A DNA stretch of 64,000 nucleotides. It comes from Methyloversatilis sp. (lineage in GTDB: Bacteria > Pseudomonadota > Gammaproteobacteria > Burkholderiales > Rhodocyclaceae). Of the stretch, positions 28,356 through 37,482 are shown piece after piece (positions within the stretch are counted from its first letter, which is position 1; each line of letters starts with the position of its first letter). A program made the translations under genes and the position numbers. Under the pieces are notes generated by a model, which was given only the letters and a program-made list of their open reading frames with translations, made no database searches and had not been told where the DNA came from. The stretch spans positions 62,001-126,000 of the forward strand of contig NZ_JAUYNV010000025.1 of NCBI RefSeq assembly GCF_030698125.1, read 5' to 3'.

Positions 28356-30722
28356 ATGAGCGCTGTACCCCTGCCGAAAAAGCCTGCCGTACCGCCTGAA
28401 CGAGGGCGGGTGATCAGCGACTGCCGGGATTTCACGATCCGGCGCCTGCGTGATTCGCTGCGCGGCATGCTGGAAAAAATCGAAGAAGATCTGGTTGCCC
28501 GGGCCGAGGCAGAGCTCGACCGTGACCAGCGCAACCTCTACATGTTCACCTGCGGCAAGGCCCGCCAGCAGTGGGCCGGCATCGAACAAACCTTCATCGA
28601 CCACCTGACCCGCTATTTCGACGCGCGTGTACGCGGCGAGCCGGTCGAATCATCGCGATCAGCAGTACCGACGTCGCTCGACGAACTCAGCCTGGTGGGC
28701 GAAGACGACCTGACGCAGGATCTGGCCGTTCATGAACTGACCCGCAAGCTGAAGGAACACTGCGACGAGGAGCTGTTCGGCGTCGAACAGCGTCTGGGCT
28801 CGCTGCTCGGCAAGTCGGATCCGACCGATCAGGACAATCCGCTCGGCACCGAGGGGGTCGCCAAGGCGCTGCGCGCCGCGTGCGAAGAAGTCGATGCCAG
28901 CGTGCAGATGCGATTGGTGCTGCTGCAGTCGCTTGAAACGCAGATTTCAAGCGAACTTTCAAAGCTTTACCAGGACCTGAACATACGGTTGCAGCGGCAG
29001 AACGTACTGCCGGGCCTGCGTCGCGGCTTCCGCCGCAACGTCGGTGCACGTGCCGGCGTTGCGGGCGCAGCGCAGGGACAGGGCGCCGGCGGCGATCAGA
29101 CGGGCATGACCAGCGGTTTTGCGTCTTCAGCCGGTGCGCAGGGCGGCTTTCCTGCGATAGGCGGTGCCCGGGACACGGGTTTCTCCGCATCGATGCCCGG
29201 CTTCGGCATGTCGTCGGTGAATGGCGGCTTCGCAGAACAGGCTGCGTTCAGCGCTGCTGCCGAGGCAGACGGCGACATCTACGCCATGCTGTCGCAACTG
29301 GTCCAGGGGCAGATGGCGGCGCAGGGCATTGCGCTGCCGCCGATCGGCGCTGCCGAAGCGAATCCGGCCGCGCTGGCGTCACCCTTCGTGTTCGAGGCAC
29401 TCAGCGCGCTGCAGTCCGACCCCGACCTTTCGATGCCGGCCGCTGCGTCCTGCAACCTCGGCATACCGCCCAATCTGCTGCGCAATTTCCGCACCTCCGA
29501 GCTGGGCCGCCATCTCGGACAATTCGATGCGATCACGGTCGACATCGTCGCCATGCTGTTCGACCTCATCTTCGACGACGCGGATATCGCCGATCCGATC
29601 AAGGCGCTGGTCGGCCGGCTGCAGATTCCGCTGGTCAAGGTGGCCATGCTGGACCGCAGCTTCTTCTCCAGCAAGGCGCATCCGGCGCGCCGACTGCTCG
29701 ACCTGATTTCCAGTTCGATGATGCGCTGGGGTCGCGACGTCGGACACGAAGACCCGCTGTACATCAAGCTGGCTGAGATCGTCGACCGCATCCTGCGCGA
29801 TTTCGACCGCGATCTGAGCCTGTTCGAGGCCTGCAGCGACGACCTGCGCGCCTTCGTCACCGAACTGGAAGCCGACGAGACGCAGCGTGCCGAAGCGGCG
29901 GCGCTGATCGCCAGCGCGCGCGAGCAGGAACGGCTGCGCCGCGAAGATGCGCGGCGCGCCGCCGACGACGAAATTGATGACCGGCTGCGCAAACCGCTGC
30001 CCGGCGTGGTGCAAAGTCTGCTCGATGGCGTATGGCGCCGGCTGCTGCGCAAGCATGTCGACACCGGTCCGGATGCGGCCGTCGATTACCAGCAGGCGCT
30101 CGCCACCATCGACGAACTGATCTGGAGTGTGCAGGCCAAGGCCGATGCGGACGAACGCCGCGCGCTCGTGGTCGCGCTGCCCGGTCTGCTGCGCCGCCTC
30201 AACCAGGGCTTCGATCTGGCGGGCGCCCATCCGGCCGACAAGCTGATGCTGCTCAACGGCCTGTTCGATCTGCACGCGCAGTGGATCAAGCCCGGTGCGG
30301 CGACGGCGGCACCGGCCGTCGAACAGTGGGTGCCGGACGCGTACTCCGCGAATGACGATGTGCCGGCGCCCGAAGTGGTCAGCGAGCATGTCGAACAGGA
30401 CGGGCTGGAACTCAATGACATTTCGTTGAACCTGCCGTCACCGCTCGACATCCAGGAGCAGGACCGCGTATTCGAACTCAAGCGCGGCGACTGGATCGAG
30501 TTCAGGCAGACCGACGGCAATTTCGCGCGCATGCGCCTGAACTGGGTCAGCCCGCAACGCGGCATCTATCTGTTTACGAATCCCGGTTCGACCCGGGCCA
30601 CCTCGATCGCGCCCGACGCGCTGGCGCTGCAACTGGCCAACGGCGAGGCGCGCGTGGTCAACAACGAGCCGATGTTCGACCGGGCGGTCAGTCAGGCGCT
30701 TGGCCAGCAACGCGTGCGCTGA
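28356..30722 (+). CDS. DUF1631 family protein
   Basis: A 788-residue protein of the DUF1631 family, sometimes mislabelled thymidine phosphorylase. The N-terminal part is helical and acidic; residues about 225-310 form a Gly/Ala/Gln-rich linker; the middle has conserved helices (LDLISSSMMRWGRDVGHEDPLYIKLAEIV) and a charged coiled-coil (ASAREQERLRREDARRAADDE). The last ~100 residues (FELKRGDWIEFRQ, LNWVSPQRGIYLFTN) look beta-rich and PilZ-like, but without an obvious RxxxR motif. The upstream cyclic-di-GMP riboswitch and sigma-28-like promoter suggest a role in motility or attachment; this is inference. Confidence 0.88.
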   Translation: MSAVPLPKKPAVPPERGRVISDCRDFTIRRLRDSLRGMLEKIEEDLVARAEAELDRDQRNLYMFTCGKARQQWAGIEQTFIDHLTRYFDARVRGEPVESSRSAVPTSLDELSLVGEDDLTQDLAVHELTRKLKEHCDEELFGVEQRLGSLLGKSDPTDQDNPLGTEGVAKALRAACEEVDASVQMRLVLLQSLETQISSELSKLYQDLNIRLQRQNVLPGLRRGFRRNVGARAGVAGAAQGQGAGGDQTGMTSGFASSAGAQGGFPAIGGARDTGFSASMPGFGMSSVNGGFAEQAAFSAAAEADGDIYAMLSQLVQGQMAAQGIALPPIGAAEANPAALASPFVFEALSALQSDPDLSMPAAASCNLGIPPNLLRNFRTSELGRHLGQFDAITVDIVAMLFDLIFDDADIADPIKALVGRLQIPLVKVAMLDRSFFSSKAHPARRLLDLISSSMMRWGRDVGHEDPLYIKLAEIVDRILRDFDRDLSLFEACSDDLRAFVTELEADETQRAEAAALIASAREQERLRREDARRAADDEIDDRLRKPLPGVVQSLLDGVWRRLLRKHVDTGPDAAVDYQQALATIDELIWSVQAKADADERRALVVALPGLLRRLNQGFDLAGAHPADKLMLLNGLFDLHAQWIKPGAATAAPAVEQWVPDAYSANDDVPAPEVVSEHVEQDGLELNDISLNLPSPLDIQEQDRVFELKRGDWIEFRQTDGNFARMRLNWVSPQRGIYLFTNPGSTRATSIAPDALALQLANGEARVVNNEPMFDRAVSQALGQQRVR

Positions 30723-30817
30723 GCCGCCGGTCAGATCGGCAACGTCGAACGCCGGCGGCGCAGGCAGCCATCAAGGACTGGTAAGCTCTCGGCCAGTCTG
30801 GACCGACGGAGTGTTCG

Positions 30818-31360
30818 ATGCTTATTGACCGCCACGGATCATCGCTGCTGCTGATCGACATGCAGGAGCGACTGTTGCCCGCAATGGATGACGCCGGGCG
30901 TCTGCTCGACAATGTTGTGTGGATGGTGCGCATCGCCCAGCGCCTGTCGGTGCCGGTTTCGATCTGCGAGCAGAATCCGAAAGGTCTGGGCGCGACGGTG
31001 CAGGCACTGCGCGACCTCGTGCCGGCGCACGCCATTGTGCCCAAGATGAATTTTTCCTGCGTGACCGATGGCTGCCTGAACACGGCGGCCGAGCTGCAGC
31101 GGCCCCAGGTCGTGATCTGCGGCACCGAAGCGCATATCTGCGTACTGCAGAGCGCACTGGACCTGCAGTCCAGCGGCAAGCAGGTGTTTGTTGTCGCCGA
31201 CTGCGTCGCGTCACGCGACCCGTCCAACCGCCTGGTCGCGCTCGATCGCATGCGTCAGCACGGCGTGATCGTGGTGTCGCGCGAGATGGTGGCGTTCGAA
31301 TGGCTGGGCGCGGCAGGGTCGGACGAATTCCGCGAAATCAGCCGGACATTCCTGCGCTAG
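30818..31360 (+). CDS. Isochorismatase-family hydrolase
   Basis: A 180-residue cysteine hydrolase of the isochorismatase superfamily. The catalytic triad is visible: Asp14 in LLIDMQE, Lys76 in VPKMNFSC and Cys108 in GTEAHICVLQ. It resembles the YcaC-like group of uncertain substrate rather than true isochorismatases, since no siderophore synthesis genes adjoin. Its 3' end overlaps the convergent oxidase gene by 23 bases. Confidence 0.9.
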   Translation: MLIDRHGSSLLLIDMQERLLPAMDDAGRLLDNVVWMVRIAQRLSVPVSICEQNPKGLGATVQALRDLVPAHAIVPKMNFSCVTDGCLNTAAELQRPQVVICGTEAHICVLQSALDLQSSGKQVFVVADCVASRDPSNRLVALDRMRQHGVIVVSREMVAFEWLGAAGSDEFREISRTFLR

Positions 31361-32396
31361 CCGCCACGGTGGCATGGCCGCAGAGCGCCATGCTTTGTTC
31401 CAGCTCGTCGCGCAACAGCCGCATGACGTGCGCGACGCCGAGCGCACCGTTGCCGGCCAGCCCCCAGATGCAAGGGCGCCCGATCAGCACTGCTCGTGCA
31501 CCCGCCACCAGTGCGCGATGTACGTCACTGCCGCTGTCGATGCCGCTGTCCAGCAACACCGGCACACCCGGCCCCACGGCCGACACGATGGCCGGCAGCA
31601 TCGACAGACTGGCCGGTGCGCCGGCCAGCACGCGCCCGCCGTGGTTGGACACGACAAGCCCGTCGCAGCCCCGTTGCACCGCACGTACCGCGTCGTCCGG
31701 ATGCAGCACCCCCTTGAGCAGCAAAGGCAGCGACGTCCGGTCGCGCAGCCAGGCCAGGTCGTCCCAGGTCGGTGCCTGCGCCATCCATCCGTCGAACACC
31801 TGACTCTGGCCGTTGCCGATGGCGACCGGACGCACCGGTGCATCGAGATTGACCGCGCCCACCTGTGCCGGCAGCGCCAGCGCCGTCGGCTTGACCGGCG
31901 CATCGACCGTGAACACCAGCGCGCGGACGCCGGCAGCGATCGCGCGATCGAGCAGGCGGTGCGTCGCCTCGCGGCTGCCTTGCCAGTAAAGCTGGAACCA
32001 GGGCGCGCGCTCGGCGGCGCGGACAATGGCGTCGAACGGCTGGCTGGCCAGCGAGCTCATGACCATCTGTCCGTCCTGCGCATTCGCCGCCATCGCGCTC
32101 GCCTGTTCGCCGTCCGGGTGATACAGGCGCTGATAGGCGAGCGGGGCGAGCAGCATCGGATGGCCGAGCACCTCGCCGAACAGTTCGATGCGGGTATGGC
32201 CGCCGCGCACGTCGGTCAGCGGGCGCGGCGTCAGCGGCGCGGCATCGAACGCTGCGCGGTTGGCGCGCCCGCACGGCGTGTCGCGGCCGTCGTCGAGGTA
32301 GTGCCAGAGCTCGGGGTGCAGGCGCGTGCGCGCCAGTTCGCGATAGTCGGCGATGGAACGCGGCGCGGGCAGGGTCACGTTCAGGTGTCGCCCCAT
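31338..32396 (-). CDS. FMN-dependent alpha-hydroxy-acid oxidase
   Basis: A 352-residue member of the lactate/glycolate oxidase family, which oxidises 2-hydroxy acids using FMN. It has LLAPLAYQRLYHPDGE, the FMN-binding TVDAPVKPT and LLLKGVL segments, and the catalytic SNHGGR motif followed by LLDSGIDSGSDV and LIGRP. Length and the lack of a long loop suggest a soluble enzyme. Substrate unknown. It overlaps the PKHD gene by 16 bases; a GTG six codons in would leave no overlap. Confidence 0.88.
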   Translation of the reverse strand: MGRHLNVTLPAPRSIADYRELARTRLHPELWHYLDDGRDTPCGRANRAAFDAAPLTPRPLTDVRGGHTRIELFGEVLGHPMLLAPLAYQRLYHPDGEQASAMAANAQDGQMVMSSLASQPFDAIVRAAERAPWFQLYWQGSREATHRLLDRAIAAGVRALVFTVDAPVKPTALALPAQVGAVNLDAPVRPVAIGNGQSQVFDGWMAQAPTWDDLAWLRDRTSLPLLLKGVLHPDDAVRAVQRGCDGLVVSNHGGRVLAGAPASLSMLPAIVSAVGPGVPVLLDSGIDSGSDVHRALVAGARAVLIGRPCIWGLAGNGALGVAHVMRLLRDELEQSMALCGHATVAASAGMSG

Positions 32397-33064
32397 CGGC
32401 GCAGCAGGTTGTGATACACGCCGGTCAGCCTGACCATGGACGGCGTTTCACCGAGCTGCTGACGCAGCGTCAGCAATTCCATGTCGAGATCGAACAGCAG
32501 GCGCCGCTGTTCGGCGTCGCGCACCAGGCTCTGGATGAACATGAAGCAGCCGATGCGCTCGCCGCGCGTCACCGGCTGCACCTGATGCACCGACGATGAC
32601 GGATAGATGACCAGACTGCCGGCCGGCAGCTTCACTTCATGACGCCCGTAGGTGTCTTCGATCACCAGCTCGCCGCCGTCGTAATCGGCCGGGTCGGACA
32701 GGAACAATGTGGCCGACACGTCGGCACGCACATAGCCACTCCCATCGGGCAGCGCGCGCATCGAATTGTCGATGTGCGCGCCGTAGCGGTCGGCGCCGTC
32801 GGCGTAGCGGTTGAAGCAGGGCGGCACGATGCGGTGCGGCAGCACCGCCGTGAAAAACAGCGGCGAGCGGTTCAGTGCCGTCAGTACGATGCGCCGCAAC
32901 TCCGGCAGCAGCGGCGCATCTTCGGCGATCTGCTGGTTGTTCTTGACGGTGACGGCCTGCGTACCGGCGGTGGCTGCGCCGCTCGACCACCCGGCGCGCG
33001 CGAGCAGGGCGCGCAAGCGGGCGATTTCATCGTCAGGCAGCAGGTTTTCGATGGTCAGCAACAT
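32381..33064 (-). CDS. PKHD-type Fe(II)/2-oxoglutarate hydroxylase, PiuC-like
   Basis: A 227-residue dioxygenase of the PiuC/YbiX family, whose genes accompany TonB-dependent iron receptors. The iron ligands fit the HxD...H pattern: His and Asp in YGAHIDNSM and the distal His in SSSVHQVQPVTRGERIG with the 2-oxoglutarate arginine. The target of hydroxylation is unknown. It lies 87 bases downstream of the FecA-like receptor gene on the same strand, probably in one iron-regulated transcript. Confidence 0.92.
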   Translation of the reverse strand: MLLTIENLLPDDEIARLRALLARAGWSSGAATAGTQAVTVKNNQQIAEDAPLLPELRRIVLTALNRSPLFFTAVLPHRIVPPCFNRYADGADRYGAHIDNSMRALPDGSGYVRADVSATLFLSDPADYDGGELVIEDTYGRHEVKLPAGSLVIYPSSSVHQVQPVTRGERIGCFMFIQSLVRDAEQRRLLFDLDMELLTLRQQLGETPSMVRLTGVYHNLLRRWGDT

Positions 33065-33151
33065 GAATGGGCAAGGGCGGAACGCGTGAGGGCGGATCCA
33101 GTAGGAATGGAACGACGCCCCAGCTTGCAGCCAGCCTGGGACGTCGTGATC

Positions 33152-35236
33152 TCAGAAAGAGTAGCGAATGCCTGCGAACACCAGCCTGGGCATGCCAACC
33201 TGGATGCCGCGGGTACGGTCGACGATATAAGTCTTGTCGCCGAGGTTTTTCGCCGTCAGGAAAACGCTGAAGGCCCGATCGAAGCGGTAGTTGAGGCTGG
33301 CATTCCAGATGGTGTAGGACGAGATTTCGCCACGCTGACCGTCAGCCGTAGGATTGGTCACGTTCGCAAAGTCTGAAAACTGGCTGCCGACGTACTGCGC
33401 TTCGAGCTCTCCGCGGAAAGGCCCCATTTCATAGCCGGCCGCAGCCGTCAGCGTGTTCCGCGGGGTGTAGGGCTGGCGCAGACCGGACTGGCTGCCTGCG
33501 ATGACTGCCTGCGTTGCGACGTTTCTGAAAGGCGTGCTTTGCTCGGCGACCGGCAGCCAGGTATAGGCGACGCGTGTGAATGCACCGCCTGCCAACGCGG
33601 CCTGACCGGAGAATTCGACACCTTCGAACAACGCCTTTCCCTGGGACAGCGGCGTGTTGCCGCCAGCGATCGAACCCACTGCAATCAGATTGTCGAAATC
33701 AGACCTGAAATAGGCAGCCTGCAGCGAAATCTTGTCGGTCGGGCGCACGCGTGCTCCCAATTCGAAGTTGGTCGACTCTTCCGGATCTACCTCGGTCACT
33801 GTACCCGTGCCACCAATCAGATCTTCCACGCGCGGGGGGGCAAAGCCCTTGTGTGCGCCGGCGAAAACCGTAACTGCATCGGAGGGGTTCCAGGTGATGC
33901 CGATGCCCGGTGTCGTTTTGCTGACCCGCGTATCACCCGTGTCACCTGTCAGGCGGTTCCTGCGTTCAGCATCGATGTCCTCATGGCGAATGATGGGCGT
34001 GATGCTGAATTTGCCGATGTCGAAACGGTTCGAGACATAGGCGCTGAACGCTTTGGTTTCGCGCAGATTGTTTTCCGCCACCGTGCCGGTGCGTCCGGTC
34101 GGTGACGTTGCATTGATCTGGACCCTGCGCTGTTCTTCGTAATGCACGCGGACGCCGGCCTGGAATTCACCGAACTGATGCTCTACCGTCAGCCTGGGCT
34201 CGATGCCCCAGGTGTCGTATTCGCGCAGACGTCCCTGGATGGAGTTGCAGTTGTCCGGATTGACTGCGATACCCGCCAGGCGGCTATCGCGGAAACCTGT
34301 CCCACACTGCGCATCGGTGCTGTTGCTCGACTGTCTCCACCAGTCGCGATCGAAATGCGAATAGTACAAATTGGTGGTCAGCACGGCTTTCTCGGTGACG
34401 GCAATGGCATGCGTGGCGGAGAACCCATGCCGCCTGATGTCGAACCTGTCGTTCTTGAACGGGTTGTAGCGCGCGCCGAAGCGATCAAATTCAGCCTGGG
34501 TCAGACCGCTATAGGTCAACGTCGAGTTCTCGGTGTAATAGTTGCCGCGCAGCGTGAGCACCTGATCGCGGGTGAGGCTGATCATGTACTTGACGCTGAG
34601 GTCGTCGAGTTCGTGATCCAGGTTGTCGCGAGCGCCATTGCCCTGCTTGCGCGTGTAGTCAAGCAACAGTCCATGACCACCTATGTTGAACTTCGCATTG
34701 GCGTAGTCCCGATTGCCGATGGCGCCCTGGATGTAACCACGCACCTCTTGCGGCGGGGTGGGAGTGATGTAGTTCACCGTGCCGCCCACCGTCTGCGGAC
34801 CGAACAACAGTGATCCCGGACCTTTCAGCACTTCGATGCGCTCGTAGCGGTCCACCATCGGGTGGTAGTAACTCGCGTTGTCACCGTAAGGCGCATAGGC
34901 CAGCGGCACGCCGTCCTCAAGCAAGGTGACCTTGGTAGAACGGGTCGGGTTGAGGCCCCGGATACCGATGTTCGGGCGCAGTCCGAAACCTTCCTCGTCC
35001 CTCACGTTTATCCCGGTGACGCGCCGCAGCGCTTCGTTCACCGTGAATACGCGGCTGCCTTCAAGTTCCTTGCTGTCGATGATCTGCCCGGTCCCGGCAA
35101 GGTCCGGCAGCCGATTGGCCGCTCCGATCACATCAACGCGAGGCATGAGTATCGTCGGGTTCTCGTTCGCGAAGGCGCAGGACGACAGGGCGGCAACGAG
35201 GGAGGCTGCGAGCGGAATCGGGCGGGGCAGATGCAT
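33152..35236 (-). CDS. TonB-dependent receptor, FecA-like
   Basis: Outer-membrane receptor of 694 residues with a signal peptide (about residues 1-24), a plug domain (TVNEALRRVTGINVRDEEGFGLRPNIGIRGLNPTRSTKV) that closely resembles FecA receptors, and a beta-barrel ending in the aromatic FAGIRYSF. FecA takes up ferric dicitrate; no N-terminal signalling domain or fecIR genes are present here, so the ligand is only inferred as a ferric chelate. ATG at MHLPRPIPLA is preferred over one eight codons earlier. A Fur-like site lies upstream. Confidence 0.9.
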   Translation of the reverse strand: MHLPRPIPLAASLVAALSSCAFANENPTILMPRVDVIGAANRLPDLAGTGQIIDSKELEGSRVFTVNEALRRVTGINVRDEEGFGLRPNIGIRGLNPTRSTKVTLLEDGVPLAYAPYGDNASYYHPMVDRYERIEVLKGPGSLLFGPQTVGGTVNYITPTPPQEVRGYIQGAIGNRDYANAKFNIGGHGLLLDYTRKQGNGARDNLDHELDDLSVKYMISLTRDQVLTLRGNYYTENSTLTYSGLTQAEFDRFGARYNPFKNDRFDIRRHGFSATHAIAVTEKAVLTTNLYYSHFDRDWWRQSSNSTDAQCGTGFRDSRLAGIAVNPDNCNSIQGRLREYDTWGIEPRLTVEHQFGEFQAGVRVHYEEQRRVQINATSPTGRTGTVAENNLRETKAFSAYVSNRFDIGKFSITPIIRHEDIDAERRNRLTGDTGDTRVSKTTPGIGITWNPSDAVTVFAGAHKGFAPPRVEDLIGGTGTVTEVDPEESTNFELGARVRPTDKISLQAAYFRSDFDNLIAVGSIAGGNTPLSQGKALFEGVEFSGQAALAGGAFTRVAYTWLPVAEQSTPFRNVATQAVIAGSQSGLRQPYTPRNTLTAAAGYEMGPFRGELEAQYVGSQFSDFANVTNPTADGQRGEISSYTIWNASLNYRFDRAFSVFLTAKNLGDKTYIVDRTRGIQVGMPRLVFAGIRYSF

Positions 35237-35310
35237 CACGGGTTTGGCTCCATTAGGCAAGTGATGTGGGTCGCTGAACGAACAGCGTCAGGTGCGTAAT
35301 GTAAACGTGT

Positions 35311-35325
35311 TGTAAATGGTTCTCA
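35311..35325 (-). promoter_or_regulatory. Candidate Fur box upstream of the FecA-like gene
   Basis: On the minus strand the site reads TGAGAACCATTTACA, matching the 7-1-7 Fur consensus TGATAATNATTATCA at 11 of 14 defined bases. It lies 75 bases before the receptor start, where a repressor would cover the promoter. Consistent with iron-starvation control of the receptor and the PiuC-like enzyme. Confidence 0.5.
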
Positions 35326-35513
35326 AGTAGATTTAAGGAAGTATTTTCATTTATCCAATGAGTTGAACCGTGTCCTGCACCAGCAGAAAACGCGGATTCA
35401 AGGCACGCGACGGGTGGGAACTGCCGGCCGGATGGCGGGCAATCAGGATTCGCTGCGTAGCGGGTGTCAGGGCCGAGGGAGGCCTGTGCGCTGCACCTGT
35501 ATGGCGCGCAGGC

Positions 35514-35651
35514 TTACAGGTAGAGCACCGCGGGAAACACGGTCACGGCCAGCACGAACACCAGCCATTCGATGTTGTTGCGGGCCAGAAAACCGGTGAA
35601 GTGCAGGATGAGCACAGTGATTGCAACGATGTAATACAGGATGAACCACAT
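35514..35651 (-). CDS. 45-residue membrane protein
   Basis: A short frame starting MWFILYYIVAITVLILH and ending VTVFPAVLYL. It predicts two hydrophobic segments (about residues 3-22 and 29-45) with a short polar loop ARNNIE, so it is likely a two-helix inner-membrane protein. A GGAG site lies about 10 bases before the ATG. It is 42 bases downstream of nadC's end on the other side of no other gene, and could be the last gene of the nadC transcript. Family not recognised. Confidence 0.6.
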   Translation of the reverse strand: MWFILYYIVAITVLILHFTGFLARNNIEWLVFVLAVTVFPAVLYL

Positions 35652-35693
35652 CAGCCCGGGTCTCCGCAGGTGTCTGTCGTGTGGGTCGGACGC

Positions 35694-36542
35694 TCAGCGC
35701 TCGACATGACGAAGGGAAAGGTCGATCGCGCGTACGTTCTTGGTCAGCACGCCGATCGAAATGCGGTCCACACCGGTTTCCGCGATGGCACGCACCCGGT
35801 CCAGATCCACACCGCCGGATGCTTCGAGTTCGGCCCGGTCGTCATTGATCGCCACTGCCTCGCGCATCTGGTCGATGCTCATGTTGTCCAGCAGCACCAT
35901 GGTGGCACCGGCGTCCAGTGCCTCACGCAGCTGCGCCAGTGTTTCCACCTCGATCTGGATGAAGGCGTTCGACGGCGCAATGCCGCGCGCCCGTGCAAGC
36001 ACCGGGCGGATGCCGCCAGCCGCCATGATGTGGTTTTCCTTGATCAGGATGCCGTCATACAGCCCCATGCGGTGGTTCAGCCCGCCGCCGATGCGCACCG
36101 CGTACTTCTGCGCCAGTCGCAGGCCGGGCAGGGTCTTGCGCGTATCGACGATGCGCGCCGACGTACCCGAAATGGCATCGACGAAGCGCCGCGTCATCGT
36201 GGCGGTGGCCGACAGCAGCTGCACGAAATTCAGTGCAGCACGTTCGGCGGTCAGCAGCGCTCGCGTTTCCGACAGGATTTCGCACAGCTTCTGGTCCGGT
36301 GCAACCCATTCGCCTTCCGGTACATGCCAGGCGACGGTGGCTTTCGGATCGAGCGCGCGCAGGCAGGCTTCGAACCAGTCGCGGCCGCACAGCACCGCTT
36401 CCTCGCGCGCCGTCACCAGGCCCTGCGCAGCACGCCCGGGCGGAATCAGGCGCGCCGTCAGATCGCCTGTGCCGACATCCTCGGCGAGCGCCTGCGACAC
36501 ATTGCGCTGGATTTCGATGGACAGCTGTTCATTTTCCCGCAT
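35694..36542 (-). CDS. nadC: Nicotinate-nucleotide pyrophosphorylase (carboxylating)
   Basis: Converts quinolinate and PRPP to nicotinate mononucleotide in de novo NAD synthesis. The 282-residue protein has EDVGTGDLTARL, VDTRKTLPGLR, RIGGGLNHRMGLYDGILIKENH, and the PRPP-binding ASGGVDLDRVR region. The NAD(P)HX repair enzyme is encoded two genes upstream on the same strand. nadA and nadB are not in the window. Confidence 0.97.
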   Translation of the reverse strand: MRENEQLSIEIQRNVSQALAEDVGTGDLTARLIPPGRAAQGLVTAREEAVLCGRDWFEACLRALDPKATVAWHVPEGEWVAPDQKLCEILSETRALLTAERAALNFVQLLSATATMTRRFVDAISGTSARIVDTRKTLPGLRLAQKYAVRIGGGLNHRMGLYDGILIKENHIMAAGGIRPVLARARGIAPSNAFIQIEVETLAQLREALDAGATMVLLDNMSIDQMREAVAINDDRAELEASGGVDLDRVRAIAETGVDRISIGVLTKNVRAIDLSLRHVER

Positions 36543-36623
36543 GGCAGTGACCGGTGGATCGAAGCGGCGGATTCTAGCATCGCGCCCGTGCGCGCCATGC
36601 GGCGGCAGTCACACCGGACACGT

Positions 36624-37460
36624 TCAGCGTCGGTGCGCCAGCCACGCACTCAGCAAGCCGCTCGCCACGATGATGGCCGCACCGCCGATGGCACTTACGC
36701 CCGGCAGGTCACCGAACACCAGCCAGCCCATCAGCGTCGCCCAGACCAGTTGTACATAAATCAGCGGGCTCAGCGTCGACGCCGGCGCGAAGGCCATCGC
36801 GCGGATCAGCAGGAAGTGGCCGGCCATGCCGGACACGCCCAGCGAAAGCACGAGCAGGGTGTCCTGCCAGCTCGGGATGTCACTGTGTGCAGCCGCCGGC
36901 AGCGCAACGGAGGAGATCCCGGCGCCGATCAGCGCGGTGTAGAACAAGGTGGTCAGCGGTCGCTCGGTCGGCGCCAGCGTGCGCGTCGCCAGCTGGTACA
37001 GCGCGTACAGCAGCGAGCCGGCCAGCAGCATCAGCACCGGCCCCAGCGGCAGGTCGCCGTCCGGGCGGGCGATCAGCAGCACGCCGGAAAAGCCGAACAG
37101 CGCAAGCAGCCAGTGCGCCCCGGTCACCCGCTCGCCCAGCACCGGACCGGCCAGCAGCGTGACGATGAGCGGCGTGATGAAGAACAGCGACGTGCCTTCG
37201 GCCATCGGAATCGTGCGCAGGCCACCCATGATCAGGAAAGACACGCCGGCCAGCAGCGCCGCGCGCACGATCTGCAGCCGCCAGCGCGCAGTGACCACGA
37301 GGTCGCGCCCCATGCGCGGGTACAGCACGGCGCCCAGCACGATGGCCGGCACCAGATAGCGCGCCCAGACCAGTACGCCGACCGGATAGCGTTGAGACAG
37401 GTATTTGCCCGTCGTATCCAGTACGGCGAAGCAGAACAGGGCCGCCAGCATCAGCATCAC
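36624..37460 (-). CDS. EamA/DMT-family transporter
   Basis: A 278-residue inner-membrane protein with ten predicted helices in two EamA repeats (for example FFITPLIVTLLAGPVLGERV and YVQLVWATLMGWLVFGDLPG). The EamA family exports or imports small metabolites; substrate unknown. It lies between nadC and the NAD(P)HX repair gene on the same strand, with no overlap. Confidence 0.9.
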   Translation of the reverse strand: MMLMLAALFCFAVLDTTGKYLSQRYPVGVLVWARYLVPAIVLGAVLYPRMGRDLVVTARWRLQIVRAALLAGVSFLIMGGLRTIPMAEGTSLFFITPLIVTLLAGPVLGERVTGAHWLLALFGFSGVLLIARPDGDLPLGPVLMLLAGSLLYALYQLATRTLAPTERPLTTLFYTALIGAGISSVALPAAAHSDIPSWQDTLLVLSLGVSGMAGHFLLIRAMAFAPASTLSPLIYVQLVWATLMGWLVFGDLPGVSAIGGAAIIVASGLLSAWLAHRR

Positions 37461-37482
37461 GCCGATCAGCGGCTGCGAGCGG

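Noticed and set aside
30723-30817. GCCGCCGG/CCGGCGGC pairing after the DUF1631 gene considered as a terminator
   Set aside because: The loop is long, there is no T run, and the stem is short.
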